From the NCBI GenBank assembly GCA_016859345.1, contig CM029119.1, forward strand, positions 8,443,412 to 8,507,411: 64,000 bases of DNA, read 5' to 3'. This DNA is from Istiophorus platypterus. Taxonomy: Eukaryota > Chordata > Actinopteri > Istiophoriformes > Istiophoridae. The translations under genes and the position numbers were made by a program. The notes under the pieces are model-generated. The model did not search any database, had not been told where the DNA came from, and saw only the letters and a list, made by a program, of their open reading frames with translations. How positions within the stretch are numbered: the stretch's first letter is position 1; the number at the start of each line of letters is the position of its first letter. Positions 25,799-56,600 of the stretch are shown here, piece by piece.

Positions 25799-26931
25799 CT
25801 GAAAAGTGGTTGAATGCTTGTAATGTATGTCCTCCCAGGTCACTGCAAGAAACTGAATGAGGTGTGTTTGATGTGTGTGCTCAGATGCTTTACTTCCAAC
25901 TCCACTTTTGTTATAGTTCTTTATTGCCTGGTTTGCATAGATTTCATGAAATGGACTGTGTGTAGTGATAAATATCTGCTGATATGAAATAACTGAAATG
26001 TTTTAGTGCGCTTCACGCTTCACTGGGTAAAGATATTATTTGAATACGGACACTGTTACAGAAAGATAATTATCATTCGCAATACATACATGCAATATCC
26101 AACTTAATTTTTTAGCTGTGAGCCTAGACTACTTTGTATGATTGTTAGCCTCAAGAGGGAAGCAGAGTGCGTACATTCATGCTGCAGATCTACACCAATA
26201 CATCAATACAACATAATCTCAATAATCTAAAATTCTTGATCGGAAGATGTTTGGGGCCTTACAGAACCAAGAAAGAAGAGCTGCATGAGAGACAAGTTTG
26301 GGGCGAATAAGTCCCATAATCATGCTATAAAAAAATAAATAAATATGCATATGAAGCAAAACCGCAGGTTCTTGCACGGATATATTTATTTGTGACACTG
26401 CGTCAAACCAACCGCTGTATGTGTTCCTCTCCTTTTTTTTCTTGGAGAACTGTGATAAATCTGCATCTAAAAACAAACAGATCGTGACGTTTTGTTGACG
26501 AAAGGTTCCAGATCCTGTTGACAATTTTTTTATTCAGCCGGTCAGTTTGTTGTGCCGGCGGTTGTTTCTAGGGGGTAGGTAAATAGAAAGCACAAGGAGG
26601 AAGTTGTTGTCAAGTGTTAGTAGCACTATCAGCATTAAACATTGAGAAATATGTCTGGACTTTTTCCCTTCTAAAGCCGTGGACGTTTTTTTTTTTTAAA
26701 AAAATAACTCTGGAGGAAGCCGTCGCCTTGTTGGAACTCTATTTAGTTGTAATGATAATTTCATTTTCCTGGGCTATTTATTTTATATTCGTGTCGAAGC
26801 CATTGTTTGGGAAAAATTAGCTAAGCTTACGTTAGCCATGGGTCGATGACACAGACTGCAGCAGCAGAGTTTGACTGAACACCGCCCAGCTTTTTTTTTT
26901 TTTTGCACCGGTGGAGGGCTGGAGAGGACAG
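25799..26931. promoter_or_regulatory. Divergent upstream region between MYADM-family gene and cog7
   Basis: It must hold the MYADM 5' UTR intron and upstream exon (minus strand) and the cog7 5' UTR (plus strand). The sequence from about 26520 to 26930 is locally richer in G+C and CpG and is the likely cog7 promoter/leader. No TATA box stands out. That both promoters lie here is inference from gene order. Confidence 0.5.
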
Positions 26932-33602
<6,671 letters not shown>

Positions 33603-34035
33603 TCATAAGGGAGAGGGAGAAGGACTCTGTAGGTACATCTCAGAGTGGCACTGGGGAATCTCAGTGATGTTTGACCCATTCCTGGATTTTTTTTGGGCCA
33701 CAAAATTTTAGGTTTATAGTCCTGTCCAAATATTTATAGGATTTATGGGAATGTTAAAATATTGAAATCAGGGTGGTTCTGATTTTTTTTTTATATATAC
33801 GGATTATTTGGAAATAAGTGTAACTTTAAGTGATGTCTCGCCGGTGATAATGCCTTCAAGTCAAAAGGTCAAAGTGTCTTGACTCTACATCTTCAGTCTC
33901 TGCATTTATAAGTTCCTGAAGCATCTCAAGAAGATACAAAATTTACATCAGGGTATTTGTGAGAGCATTTCAAATCTATATGAATGATTTATTTGTTGTT
34001 ATTTACTTGTCATACTAATATTATTCATCCATAAC

Positions 34036-34041
34036 AATAAA
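34036..34041 (+). terminator. Poly(A) signal of cog7
   Basis: AATAAA 434 nt after the cog7 stop, in an AT-rich stretch and followed by GT-rich sequence. Confidence 0.6.
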
Positions 34042-35640
34042 TTATATTAAGGTAATATCTCTGATATGAGCGGTATTTCTTTTTGGTAACTGAGCTCCAC
34101 ATTAAGAAGTGAAGTTAGGGGTGATGTCACCCTGTCTATCATTCTAGCATGATACTAGTATCATTCTAGCAAATCTCTATCTGGAACTTTTTCCTTATTT
34201 ATCTGTGCAGTATCTTGAAAAGGTGAACATAAAACATTTACATCAACACTATGATCTAGCCTAATGTTTTATTTTATGAAGCTCTTTTTATTTGCGAGAT
34301 CAAATTGGGGTCTGAGTGAGTAGGTGATGTAACCAATCTAGAATAGATCTGATCATTAGACCTTTGTTGTAGTTTGTCAAACGCAGATTTTGTCCAATGT
34401 CTAAAAGTGCCATGTTTTACCATTCAATGTCAGTACTTGATGTTTAATGTATTTGCACCCTCAAGCCATGATAATTGGCATTACTGTCACAGTCAGCTCT
34501 CAGTGCAGAACCTGCAGAAATAGGAGCCTTTACTGTAACACACAGGTAAGACTTGTGACAGAGGAATGGTACCGTGTTTTTCAGCAGAATGGGCATAATC
34601 TAATAGTTCGATTAGTCCTGATTATGTTGATAGATTGATTGGTGCAATTTTGATGATTCTTTAAGTCATTCACTAAGCAAATGGATTTTCAGGTTCCATC
34701 CTCTCAAATACTAGGTGGTGCTGTGATTCTTTGTTTTATATGACTATAAATTGAACATCTTTGGGGGTTTGGACAGGAAACTGTGATGGCCACTTTTTCA
34801 CTACATTGTTTTAGTCTATATAAGTCACAATCTTTCAGTCATAAAATTTAATAACAATTGTAAATGAATATACACAGTGCAAATTACATATAGACATGGG
34901 AATTGTAGTTATAGTGATCTACTTCAAGGACGTTATGGGATCAACTGTGTTTGCTTGTTTGTCAGCAGGATCACGCAAAACCTACTAAAACGATTCACAC
35001 CAAAACGGGTGGAGGAATGAGTCATGGACCAGAGAAGATCCCATTAAATTTTGGGGCAGATCTGAATCATTTCCTAAGAATTAAAATTGTTTCCTCTGAA
35101 GTGCGGTTAATGTTTTTCTAACAATGACCTTGGCAGACGTCCACACTGTACTGAGTGCATTTCCTAGTTACTGGAGCTGTCATTTGAAAATTGGCACTGT
35201 TATAGATGAATCACCCCCAACAGCATATAAAATACTTAAAAATAGCTCCTCCCTTACATATTAATCAATAATGTCACTAAAACAACAATATGAAATATTT
35301 ATAATAATAATAAATTATGATGTTTTGCACTAAAAACACTTTTACTTGTGATACGTTAGGTAACTTTTGTTGCTTATTGTTACACACCTTTACCCTAGTA
35401 GTGGTATTAGTATTTCAACTGTCTATTTGATAGCGGGATACATTTGCCACTATTCTTTTGTCCAACAAAGTTTGCAGGATCTTTTACCGAAAATAAAATA
35501 AATTTCCTAGGATACATCCAAAGGCTGTTGCAGGCTCATCTGATATGTGGACTAATGGTATAGCTTAATACAGTAGGGACCTGCTGGCTCGAGCTCTACT
35601 ACATTTAAATTTTTCAAAGAATTGGTCGTTTTTCGTTTCT
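34042..35640. other. Intergenic: cog7 to usp31
   Basis: AT-rich, no coding exon recognised. It contains a 16-bp perfect palindrome at 34149-34164 and an interspersed repeat at about 34905-35090. In tetrapods this interval holds the ENaC beta and gamma subunit genes; no trace of them is visible here. Confidence 0.5.
34905..35090 (+). repeat. Interspersed repeat, family shared with 56461-56600
   Basis: Contains tttgtcagcaggatcacgca, then a region ending catggaccagagaag and cccattaaattttgg. The reverse complement of 56461-56600 shows the same order (tttgtcagcaggattatgca, ggtggaggga, gcatggacaaggg). The two copies are clearly one family. It looks like the abundant fish repeat with a gtttgtttgtttgtcagcag core. 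The class is unknown to me. Confidence 0.75.
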
Positions 35641-35720
35641 GCAAATGATTTGATAGTGTATCGCCATCGCTTTTCCGACCGGGGCTCATCAGCGTCCGTG
35701 CCCTGGTCCCAGAGACCGGG

Positions 35721-36116
35721 ATGAGCATCATCCAGCATCACATGCCGCTGTACCTGCTCTCCTCCAACATGGACCAGTGTTTGGCCCTGACGTCAGCCGT
35801 CACCGCCCTGCCTGCAGTGTCGGTGCCTACAGATGATGATGATGATGATGAAGACGGTGATGATGGAGACGGGAGAAGCGGCCTCGCCGTGAATCCTGTC
35901 CAGAAGAGGGATTTTCGGAGGCGCACGGAGACTCGGGACAACTACTCGGAAACTTTCGGATGGGGACATCGAAACGCGCCCCTTTCACATCTGGCTCCCG
36001 AGACGATGCTCCGCGGCGGCCCGGCGCTGGGGAGAGGCGGGCCGCGCCGCTCCGGTCGGGGGGGTCCTCGGTTCGGCACAGCTCCGGCGGGCGCTCCCGC
36101 TGCGGGGGCGATCTAG
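35721..36116 (+). other. 131-codon upstream open reading frame in the usp31 leader region
   Basis: An ATG in fair context (purine at -3) opens 131 codons, including a six-Asp run encoded by a GAT repeat and a Gly/Arg/Pro-rich C-terminal half. It stops 690 nt before the usp31 ATG and is in a different frame, so it cannot be an N-terminal extension by read-through. I recognise no domain. It may be a regulatory uORF or chance openness of GC-rich DNA. Confidence 0.3.
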
Positions 36117-36351
36117 GGAAGACGTCCACCGGGTAGACGACACCGTCGGGTCTGTTTCGGGTCTTTTTCTTGACAGCGTCGCCTCGGATTTGAGCACCGG
36201 AGCCGGAGGAATACCTTTGGAAGGGTGGAGCTGCGGTTTCTTTAATAAATGATGAGGGATCCCGCTCGCCGCTCTCCGTCTAATCGCGCAAGCCTGATTT
36301 GATGTTTATGTCTGACGGACTCCGTCCGCCGACACCAGAACCGCACATCGC

Positions 36352-36395
36352 CTCGTTGTTGTTTGTTGTTGTTGTTGTTGTTGTTGTTGTTTTTG
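36352..36395. repeat. (GTT)n microsatellite in usp31 leader region
   Basis: A trinucleotide GTT run with one short interruption, ending in a T tract. Confidence 0.9.
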
Positions 36396-36807
36396 TGTGC
36401 GTCTGGACGATGACACATGCGTTGTTTCACCGGACCGACCGCTAGAGATGATGGCTGCCGGCTGGTGCGGGACTACCCCAGGCGTTCACGCAAAGCGCCC
36501 CGATAGCAGCTCCCCGCCGAGGCTGTTTATGCAACACGACGCAGTGTTGCAAAGGGACCTGAACTGATCCCGATCCGCCGTCTCCGTGTGGCATGATCCC
36601 CGGAACTGCCGGGTCTCTACGTTTTCTGTGAAATATGCCCAGGCCTCGTGTGAAACATCAAAAAGTGAGGAAGCTGTCACCGCATGGGGACGAGGCGATG
36701 CTCTGAACGGGGGGCCCTCTTCGGATCTTAAGGCGAAAAAAAAAATAAAATAAAAAAACAAAACAAAAGAAAGAAAGAAAGCAGGGGAAAAGCCATCGCA
36801 CCGAATC

Positions 36808-49512
<12,705 letters not shown>

Positions 49513-52185
49513 TGCTATTTTGAGGACTTGATAACAATCTCTCAAGTGCAGCTCTAAGGTGTTTTAACCATCATATTAGACTGAGTGTCCGACCAACATC
49601 TTTAAAGCACCTGTAGCTTTTCAGTGGTTACTGAATACCAGCTGCCATACTGGACGCTTGCTGTCCACATTGTTAAATAGTTATTTAGGAATGGATTTTA
49701 ACAAAGCACTTTGTATGGATTGCATTGATTTCAAGGAATATTATACTGTGTTGTAAATAAGCATGGACTGCACATGTATTGAAATTCTTGCCTTGTTCTG
49801 TCTGTAGCATAGTTGGGAGAAGTACATCTCAGTAGGAGGTGAAAATAAAAGTGACTTTGCACAAGATGGAAAGCAAATATAATGGTGGAAAGAACCTTTT
49901 GAGATATATAAAACATGGACTACTCAGTCACCAAAGGAAGTTTACTGGCAATTTTTAATACACTAATGCAGTGATACACTGAATTATTTCCAAAAATCTT
50001 AATGTACAGCTCTCCTTCAATATTGAGAGCCATATGTCAACAACAAACATCAGTGCCTCAGATAATCATAGTGAAGTATTTAATCGAAATTGTATACCTG
50101 CAGGTGTTGGTAAATTTATAATTAAATTTTAATATTTATTAAGCACTGAAAATGTTATTTCAAGTAAAACACAATTAAGCCTATTTAACCTGAACTGCTG
50201 TTTACATATGCTCCTTGATGTAGTAAATTGTGCAACAGCCTTTAAAAAATATTTTTGTGCAGCCAAATTCAGACTGTCATCGAGAGGCCGAGAAGAAGTG
50301 CAGGAATGAAGCATGTGTCGTTGGTGTTTAATGTCTGGAGACCTTGGTTCGTAATGTTCCTTAAATGTTTGTGTTTTATTTACCAGTAATAACGTGTTAC
50401 CCCTCAGACAAGGTCCCACCCGTCTACCAACTCTGCCGCTACAGCAGCAGATGCCTACACTTACCTGCGGTGCCCATGTTCCTCGTGGGGATCAACCTCT
50501 TCAGACTGCCAGATGTCTCCAAACATTCCTCTGAGATGAACACAGGGTTAATGTAAAAAAAAAAACCAAAACACTACACACACAGAAAACATATTCAAAA
50601 ACAGAAACAATGGGGTTTTGCCGTCATTTGACACCATACATGTACATAGAGCATTATGGTGTGTTTGAGTCTGCCCATTCTCTGTCTTTCATGTTTGACA
50701 TCACAGCTTGTGTGCACATCTTTAGCTTGAATTAAGTAGATTAAACAATGAACACACTGACATAGATTGAGAAAAAGCCGTCACCGTTCATGAAGTATAT
50801 GACAGTTGCATGATCAATTGCTTATGCATGCACTTAACTATGCAAGCAGATTCTTGCTAATGTCCACACTGAGTATGTAGAAGTGCTACTCTTGGATGTG
50901 TATATATTTCTAACTGTATATTTTTCCAAATGCCAGCATCGGAGAGCATGTTAAGGCATACTTTATTAAAGCTTTGTTTGCACATTTCTTCAAATTAATA
51001 TACATTTTGTATGAATGATAAGTATTGCTCATTCACCCTCTAAAAGTAAATCAACTCACTTGCAAATTAATTTTTTCTGTATTGTATTCATTCGTCTCAA
51101 GTTTCCCCTCACAATTTTTTAAACAGGCTTAAAAAGGAGAGTTTTTTTTATATGGGTTTGGCGAGAAAAACATTGCTGCAGTTTACAACTTGTGGTGCAA
51201 ATTTTATTTATTATCTGTGATAGTTTGGTGTTACCAGTTCCGCTCTGAGAACTGAGATATTAAAAGGACACATTAAGTGACCGCAACAGTGGTGCGCTGT
51301 ATAAGACCTAATGACAAGCTTGTTTTCTGGCTCTAAAAATATACATACAGGTTAGGATGGGGCCGTTCAAGACATGATGCTGCCATTATAACCTCAGTCT
51401 TCTTTTGTCTTAAGATCCAAATAAGGAACGATGTGCAATATATTCTCTAAAATGTTCTGATTTTTTTTTTTTTTTTTTTTTGTACGATCAAACCTCAATC
51501 TTATCTGAAATAAGAAAATTAAAATACAACAATGGACACAACATCTTGACCATAACACTGCATATCATAGTATATTGAATTTTTCACTGTGAAAGATTGC
51601 ACTGTAAGCCATCATTGACTAATTTTGTAATGGGAGTCTCACCAACCACAAATTCATAAGTGACAGTTATTATTATATACATCACAATTATATAACTACT
51701 GAATGTCTAAGTGTCATATTCAAGAAGGAGTGCACATCGCTAGCTCAAGCAGCTGGACTATGAACTACTTTATATAGCCTTCTGGCACATGGTGCAGAAT
51801 AAATCAAAATATTATCTTCAGTGCCTGGTGGCTACAGTGTGTTGATACTGTGGTATTACACCCAACATGTGCAGTATATAAACTGACTTATGTATATCAC
51901 AACAACTTTGAGTGAAACTTTGCAGTGTTGATGATACAAGAGGGATGTATAAATATAGTGAAATGCTATAAGGGATTTATTTATTTTCACAAATGCATGA
52001 GAACAAGTAAACCTTTTTATTTTTCCATTTATATCCTGTGATCTAATCTAATATTTGACATGTACTGTGTTCATCTTGTTTTGGGGAGTAGCAGTGTGTG
52101 TTGGCATTGATTTTAGCAATGCGAGACAAACAAGAACAAAATAAAATTATGTCATGAAATAAAATTTTGTTGACATCTACAACTC
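49513..52185 (+). other. Probable long 3' UTR of usp31
   Basis: 2.7 kb of AT-rich non-coding sequence. A proximal poly(A) signal AATAAA lies at 49844-49849. A stronger distal pair lies at 52140-52145 and 52158-52163, followed by a GT/T-rich stretch. Human usp31 mRNA also has a very long 3' UTR. Alternative polyadenylation is plausible. Which site is used is inference. Confidence 0.5.
52140..52163 (+). terminator. Distal tandem poly(A) signals, probable usp31 mRNA end
   Basis: Two AATAAA hexamers 18 nt apart, followed by ttttgttgacatct and a ggtgatttgtttt stretch typical of a downstream element. Confidence 0.5.
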
Positions 52186-55100
52186 TGGGTGATTTGTTTT
52201 GCATTTACAGCTTCTGTGCAGCTACTTCATGTGGTCACATTTCTCATTTCCTCCACTTGGTGGTGCTCAATGTTTGCCTGAAAATCCCGGAGGACGCATA
52301 AAAATGAGTAAGGGAAGTAAAGCAACGCTCACTGTGAATTTGTCTCTTAGAAATGTCCTTCAGTTTGAACTTGTGGGATTATTAGGATACATAGCAGCGT
52401 CAAATCTAATGCTGTCAGAGATGGAGATGATATATTATTAAACTATCGCACCATCATTTATTTAGAGCTGATTCGATTGTGGTTTTATTAGTTTGGCCTA
52501 AGGCTGGGCATATTAAGAGTTAATGCTGCCTCTTCGTCTTTCTGTTCTTGTAATTTTGTATAGCAGTCATCAGTTTTAGGAATTACATTTTCACCCCTCT
52601 CACTTCTCACCCCGTGTGCAGACTGAGAAGTGATAAAATTTAAAAAAATTGCCTGTGGTATAATAGAGCTTTAACATGCTTCTCTTGACATGCAGCAGGG
52701 AGGCTCTGCATTGTCAGAACTGAGAATTTCTCCCGTATTCTCGGTAAGAAAGAAGTGAGACTTTTCCATTAATATGCATGTATGAATGTAATTAGAAAAT
52801 TCACATACTGCAACCCGGCACAAGATCACTTTGTAAGGGAGCCAGGCTTCTCTAGGGCTGAAATCAATAATCATATGCCAAGTGTATCAGCTCCAAGAGA
52901 ACATCATTAGCAAGACCTCAGTTGAGAATTTAGCAACTTTTAACATGATTTGACACACAAATTGTGACATTGCCCCTCTTGACTCTTCAACATAATTATT
53001 AATTAGTTTACAGGTTTGGCTTTTGCTACATTAATGCGTTTGATGCATTTTAGAAAGGCAATCTAATCTTATTGATCAATCCAATCTTGGTATCTCCTGG
53101 GGCCAAATTCGATCCTAAGTGCCGCTGCTAAGTCTGCATTTTGAGAAACTCTGTCCCTGGATTGAAGGGGACGACGAGCAGGATCTTCATGATTAGCTTT
53201 TACTTTTTTCGCTGCTTGCTGTTTGGAAGGATCGATGCATTGATCCTGTGGTAAAGGTGACACACAAGAGTGGTGGTGATTGGTGGTGGTGGTTGTCAGA
53301 AACACCTGTATAATATAACACTTATACAGTATAATTCATCCAATTTCCCTGCATAATTGTGAAACCTGTTAGGGGTTAGGGGTTGTTCCACTTATTCTGT
53401 AGTGTAATTCTTAAGGCCCATGTTTGTGGTGCCATCGTAACAGTATCATTGTTTCACATTAGAATATAGTTTATCTTACATCATATTGTAATCCAATTCG
53501 ACACAGACCAAGATACAATCAACAGTTACCAAGGAGTTAAATTATCAACAAAACTGAACTGTATGAATGCGCAAAACTACACTATAATGAACACATATAT
53601 TTTTATTATTGTGTCCACCTTCTGATACTAACATCAGTGATATTGTTCTACACTATATTCTCTCTCTTAACAGGCCTTATTGTTGCCCTTACACACGACA
53701 AACACTGTAGAAAACCCAGAAGAATTTGGGACATTTGAAAGCATTTCGTCGACATATTACTCGTCCACATTAACAGAAAATACAAGAAGGTGTGAGACTT
53801 GCAGACATGACAGAAACCTTGAGTTGAATAACTCAAGTCAGATATGTTGTTATTTATAGATCAGAGAGCATTCTTAAGTGCAAAAAAAGAAAGTAATTTT
53901 TATCTTTTCTTAGAAGAAGAGCAACAGAATCAAACAGTATTGTGCAGTGATGTAATTCTTTGTAGTTTCATTCGAGAATTTTATTAATGGAAGAAATTCA
54001 CAATTGCTATGACTATGTCAACTGAATTAGAAGAAAGAGCACCCTTGTTCAGTTCAATAGGTCTTTACTCAGAGGTTTTGCTGCCACACATTTACCTGGT
54101 CTGCAAGGACGACTATGATGTGGTGGCTAATGTTGGCAAACATATTTGCAATATAACAGACATAACTGAGTCGGTTTCTCTCCTTGCACTACATTTTAGT
54201 TTAAGGCCTACAGCTGCAGCTGGCTACATGTGTAAAACAAAAGAAATTATACATGCATTGTATATGCAATGTTATATAGGCTAAAATTATAGCCAGTTAT
54301 TGTTATGCTATATCCTTACTGAGGAAAATTGAGGACGCAAATGTATTTACAGGGGAAGCAGTCTTATTATCCAATGTACTGTACAGTTTAGAAACCTTCA
54401 GAGTCAACTACAGTGGATGTTTCAGAGAGCAGCAATTAGATTCCAAGATTCCACTAATACCAGAAATGAGAAAAATCTGTTGAGCACCAACAAATCAGAG
54501 TATTTTGACTTCAAGTTAATCAATGTTCAGAATTTTTCCAGTTACAAAAGCAAAAAAACAGGAAAAACATGGCTCATAAGAAAAAGAGCTTTAATATTTT
54601 TTCTTTTTTTGTCTTATTGTCTTTTTTCCTTTATTTTTTTGTAAAAAAAAAAACCAAAAAACCCAACCCTCTCTTTTTATTTGCAGTCACCCTGTTCATT
54701 TTATGATCTTATCATGTAATTTTTAGCATCACACAAAGCAACAACCTGCACATAACTAAGTGAATTCTCAATGCGAGACTTTTTTCCCCGGCAAACAAAT
54801 TCAATTATTCAGTTGTTTCAGTAGTGAGTATGTCAGTTATTTCTCTTCTCCTGAGTTCAGTGAGTGTGTACTTTAGCTCCCTTTTAATTGGAGATGAAAA
54901 ATCTAGCGAGCCCTGAGTGCAGTCGGAGAGAGAGCTGCTTTTTAGTCAATGCAATATACATAACGTGTCATGTGGGACGTCCGAGGCTGAATTACATAAC
55001 ACTGAGTAGTGAGTGGTGCCTTGAAAACAACTTTAACACCCGAGGAGACTCTGCTTTTGTTAGTGGTCCAGAACGAGTTCCCATGAACTGTCAGGGTGAA

Positions 55101-55388
55101 TCCTCATGGTACCTTTCAGGAGTCATTTGTGATCACAAAAGACTTTAGAACCATCATACAGGATATAACCTCCTCCCTCCCTCTGCCAAGCATCAACTAG
55201 CACTTTTAGTTGTAAGGTGGCTTTAATTATAATGTCATTTTCCTCAAATCACTTTGATTAATTAATTTACTGACATTTTATCTATGTGCTCTTTCTGCTT
55301 AAGATGGCAGAGGACATAACATCTTTAGCATCAGATTGCCCCATTTCTAGGTGAGTAAAAATAAAGGAACAGATAGTCTAAGGTAACC
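52186..55388. other. Intergenic downstream of usp31
   Basis: No coding exon, RNA gene or clear repeat family recognised. It is AT-rich with scattered homopolymers (for example a mixed T/A low-complexity run at 54595-54665). Confidence 0.5.
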
Positions 55389-56400
55389 TTAAGTAAATAA
55401 CATCGCAAATTTGGTTGCGTAACCCTTGCCTGCAGTAACTGCATCAAGCCTATGAGCCACTGCCATCACCAATCTGTTGTATCCTTCTTTTGTGATGCTT
55501 GTTTGTGCATTTCTCCCTCCAGTCTCCTCTTTGGGAGCTGAAATGAATGCTGTACTGGGCAAAAGTCTGGTGATTGACTTGGCCAGTCTACAGCTTTCCA
55601 CTTTCCCCCTCTGATGAAGTCCTATGTTGTGTTGGCAACATGTTTTGGGACAGCGTCTTACTGCATAATGTAGTTCCTTCCGATTAGCTTGGATGCATTT
55701 TTCTGTAAAGTGGCAGACAAAATGTTCCCGTGGACTTCTAAATTCATTCTGCTGCTACCACCACGAGCTGCATCATCCTTAGGGATAATTGGGCCCATTC
55801 CAGAAGCAGCCATGCAAGGCCAAGGCATGACACCACCTCCACCGTGCTTCACAGATGTGCTTCTGCGTTTTTTGACCATGAACTGGTCCTTTCTTTCTCC
55901 ACACTTTGGCCCTTTTAACACTTTGTCTCATCAGTCCATAAAACTTTGTCCTAGAATCTTTTTAGCTCATCTCCTTACTTCTTTGTAAATTCCAAACTGC
56001 CCTCCAATACTTAAAGCAGACGAGTGGTTTGCATTTGAATGGCCTGTGTATTTCTTCTCTTGAAGTCTTCTTCGAACGGTGGATCGTGATAACTTCATCC
56101 CTGCCCTGTGGAAGTTGGTGGTGATTTCATTCTCTGTTTTTTTTTCTTCATTGCTCTCACAATGTTTCTGTCATCAACTGCTATTGTTGTCTTTGGCCAA
56201 CCCTATGATGTCTATTGTTCAATACACCAGTAGAATCTTTCTTCGTCAGGATATTCCAAATTGTTGTATGGGCTACACCCAATGTTTGTACAAGCTCTGA
56301 TGGATTTTCCCTCTTTTCTCAGTTCTAAAATGGCTTGCTATGCTCCCAAAGACAGCTTTCCAGTCTTCATGTTGGTTTATCCCTTTTAACAACAAATGTT
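55389..56400 (-). mobile_element. Dead Tc1-like (Tc1/mariner) transposase fossil
   Basis: Minus-strand fragments in order: RRSTVRRRLQ (about 56075); SVKHGGGGVMPWPCMAASGM (about 55830); SSRMNLEVHGNILSATLQ (about 55740); a degenerate DAVPKHVANTT with an upstream stop, corresponding to the second catalytic Asp region; DWPSQSPDF (about 55585); and the C-terminal RLDAVTAGKGYATKF (about 55430). The motif order and spacing match fish Tc1-like DDE transposases. Several stops and frame changes make it inactive. I could not identify terminal inverted repeats, so the element is probably truncated or eroded at its ends. Confidence 0.85.
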
Positions 56401-56460
56401 TAAAATACCCTCGGTAGATCTATCTTGCAATGTTAAAGAAAGTACCATGATTAAATGGTT

Positions 56461-56600
56461 TCTTCCCTTGTCCATGCCCCCATCCCTCCACCAAGTTTGG
56501 TGCAAATTAGTTCAGTAATTTTTGCATAATCCTGCTGACAAACAAACAAACAAAACAGACATGGGTGAAAACATAACCTCCTTGATGGAGGTAAACAGTC
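56461..56600 (-). repeat. Interspersed repeat, family shared with 34905-35090
   Basis: Read on the minus strand it shows caaggaggttatgttttcac, a gtttgtttgtttgtcagcag run and gtggagggatgggggcatgg, in the same order as the copy at 34905-35090. It abuts the Tc1 fossil. Confidence 0.75.

Noticed and set aside
50365..50556. 63-codon frame downstream of usp31, considered as a possible separate gene
   Set aside because: No known motif and it lies within the probable usp31 3' UTR.
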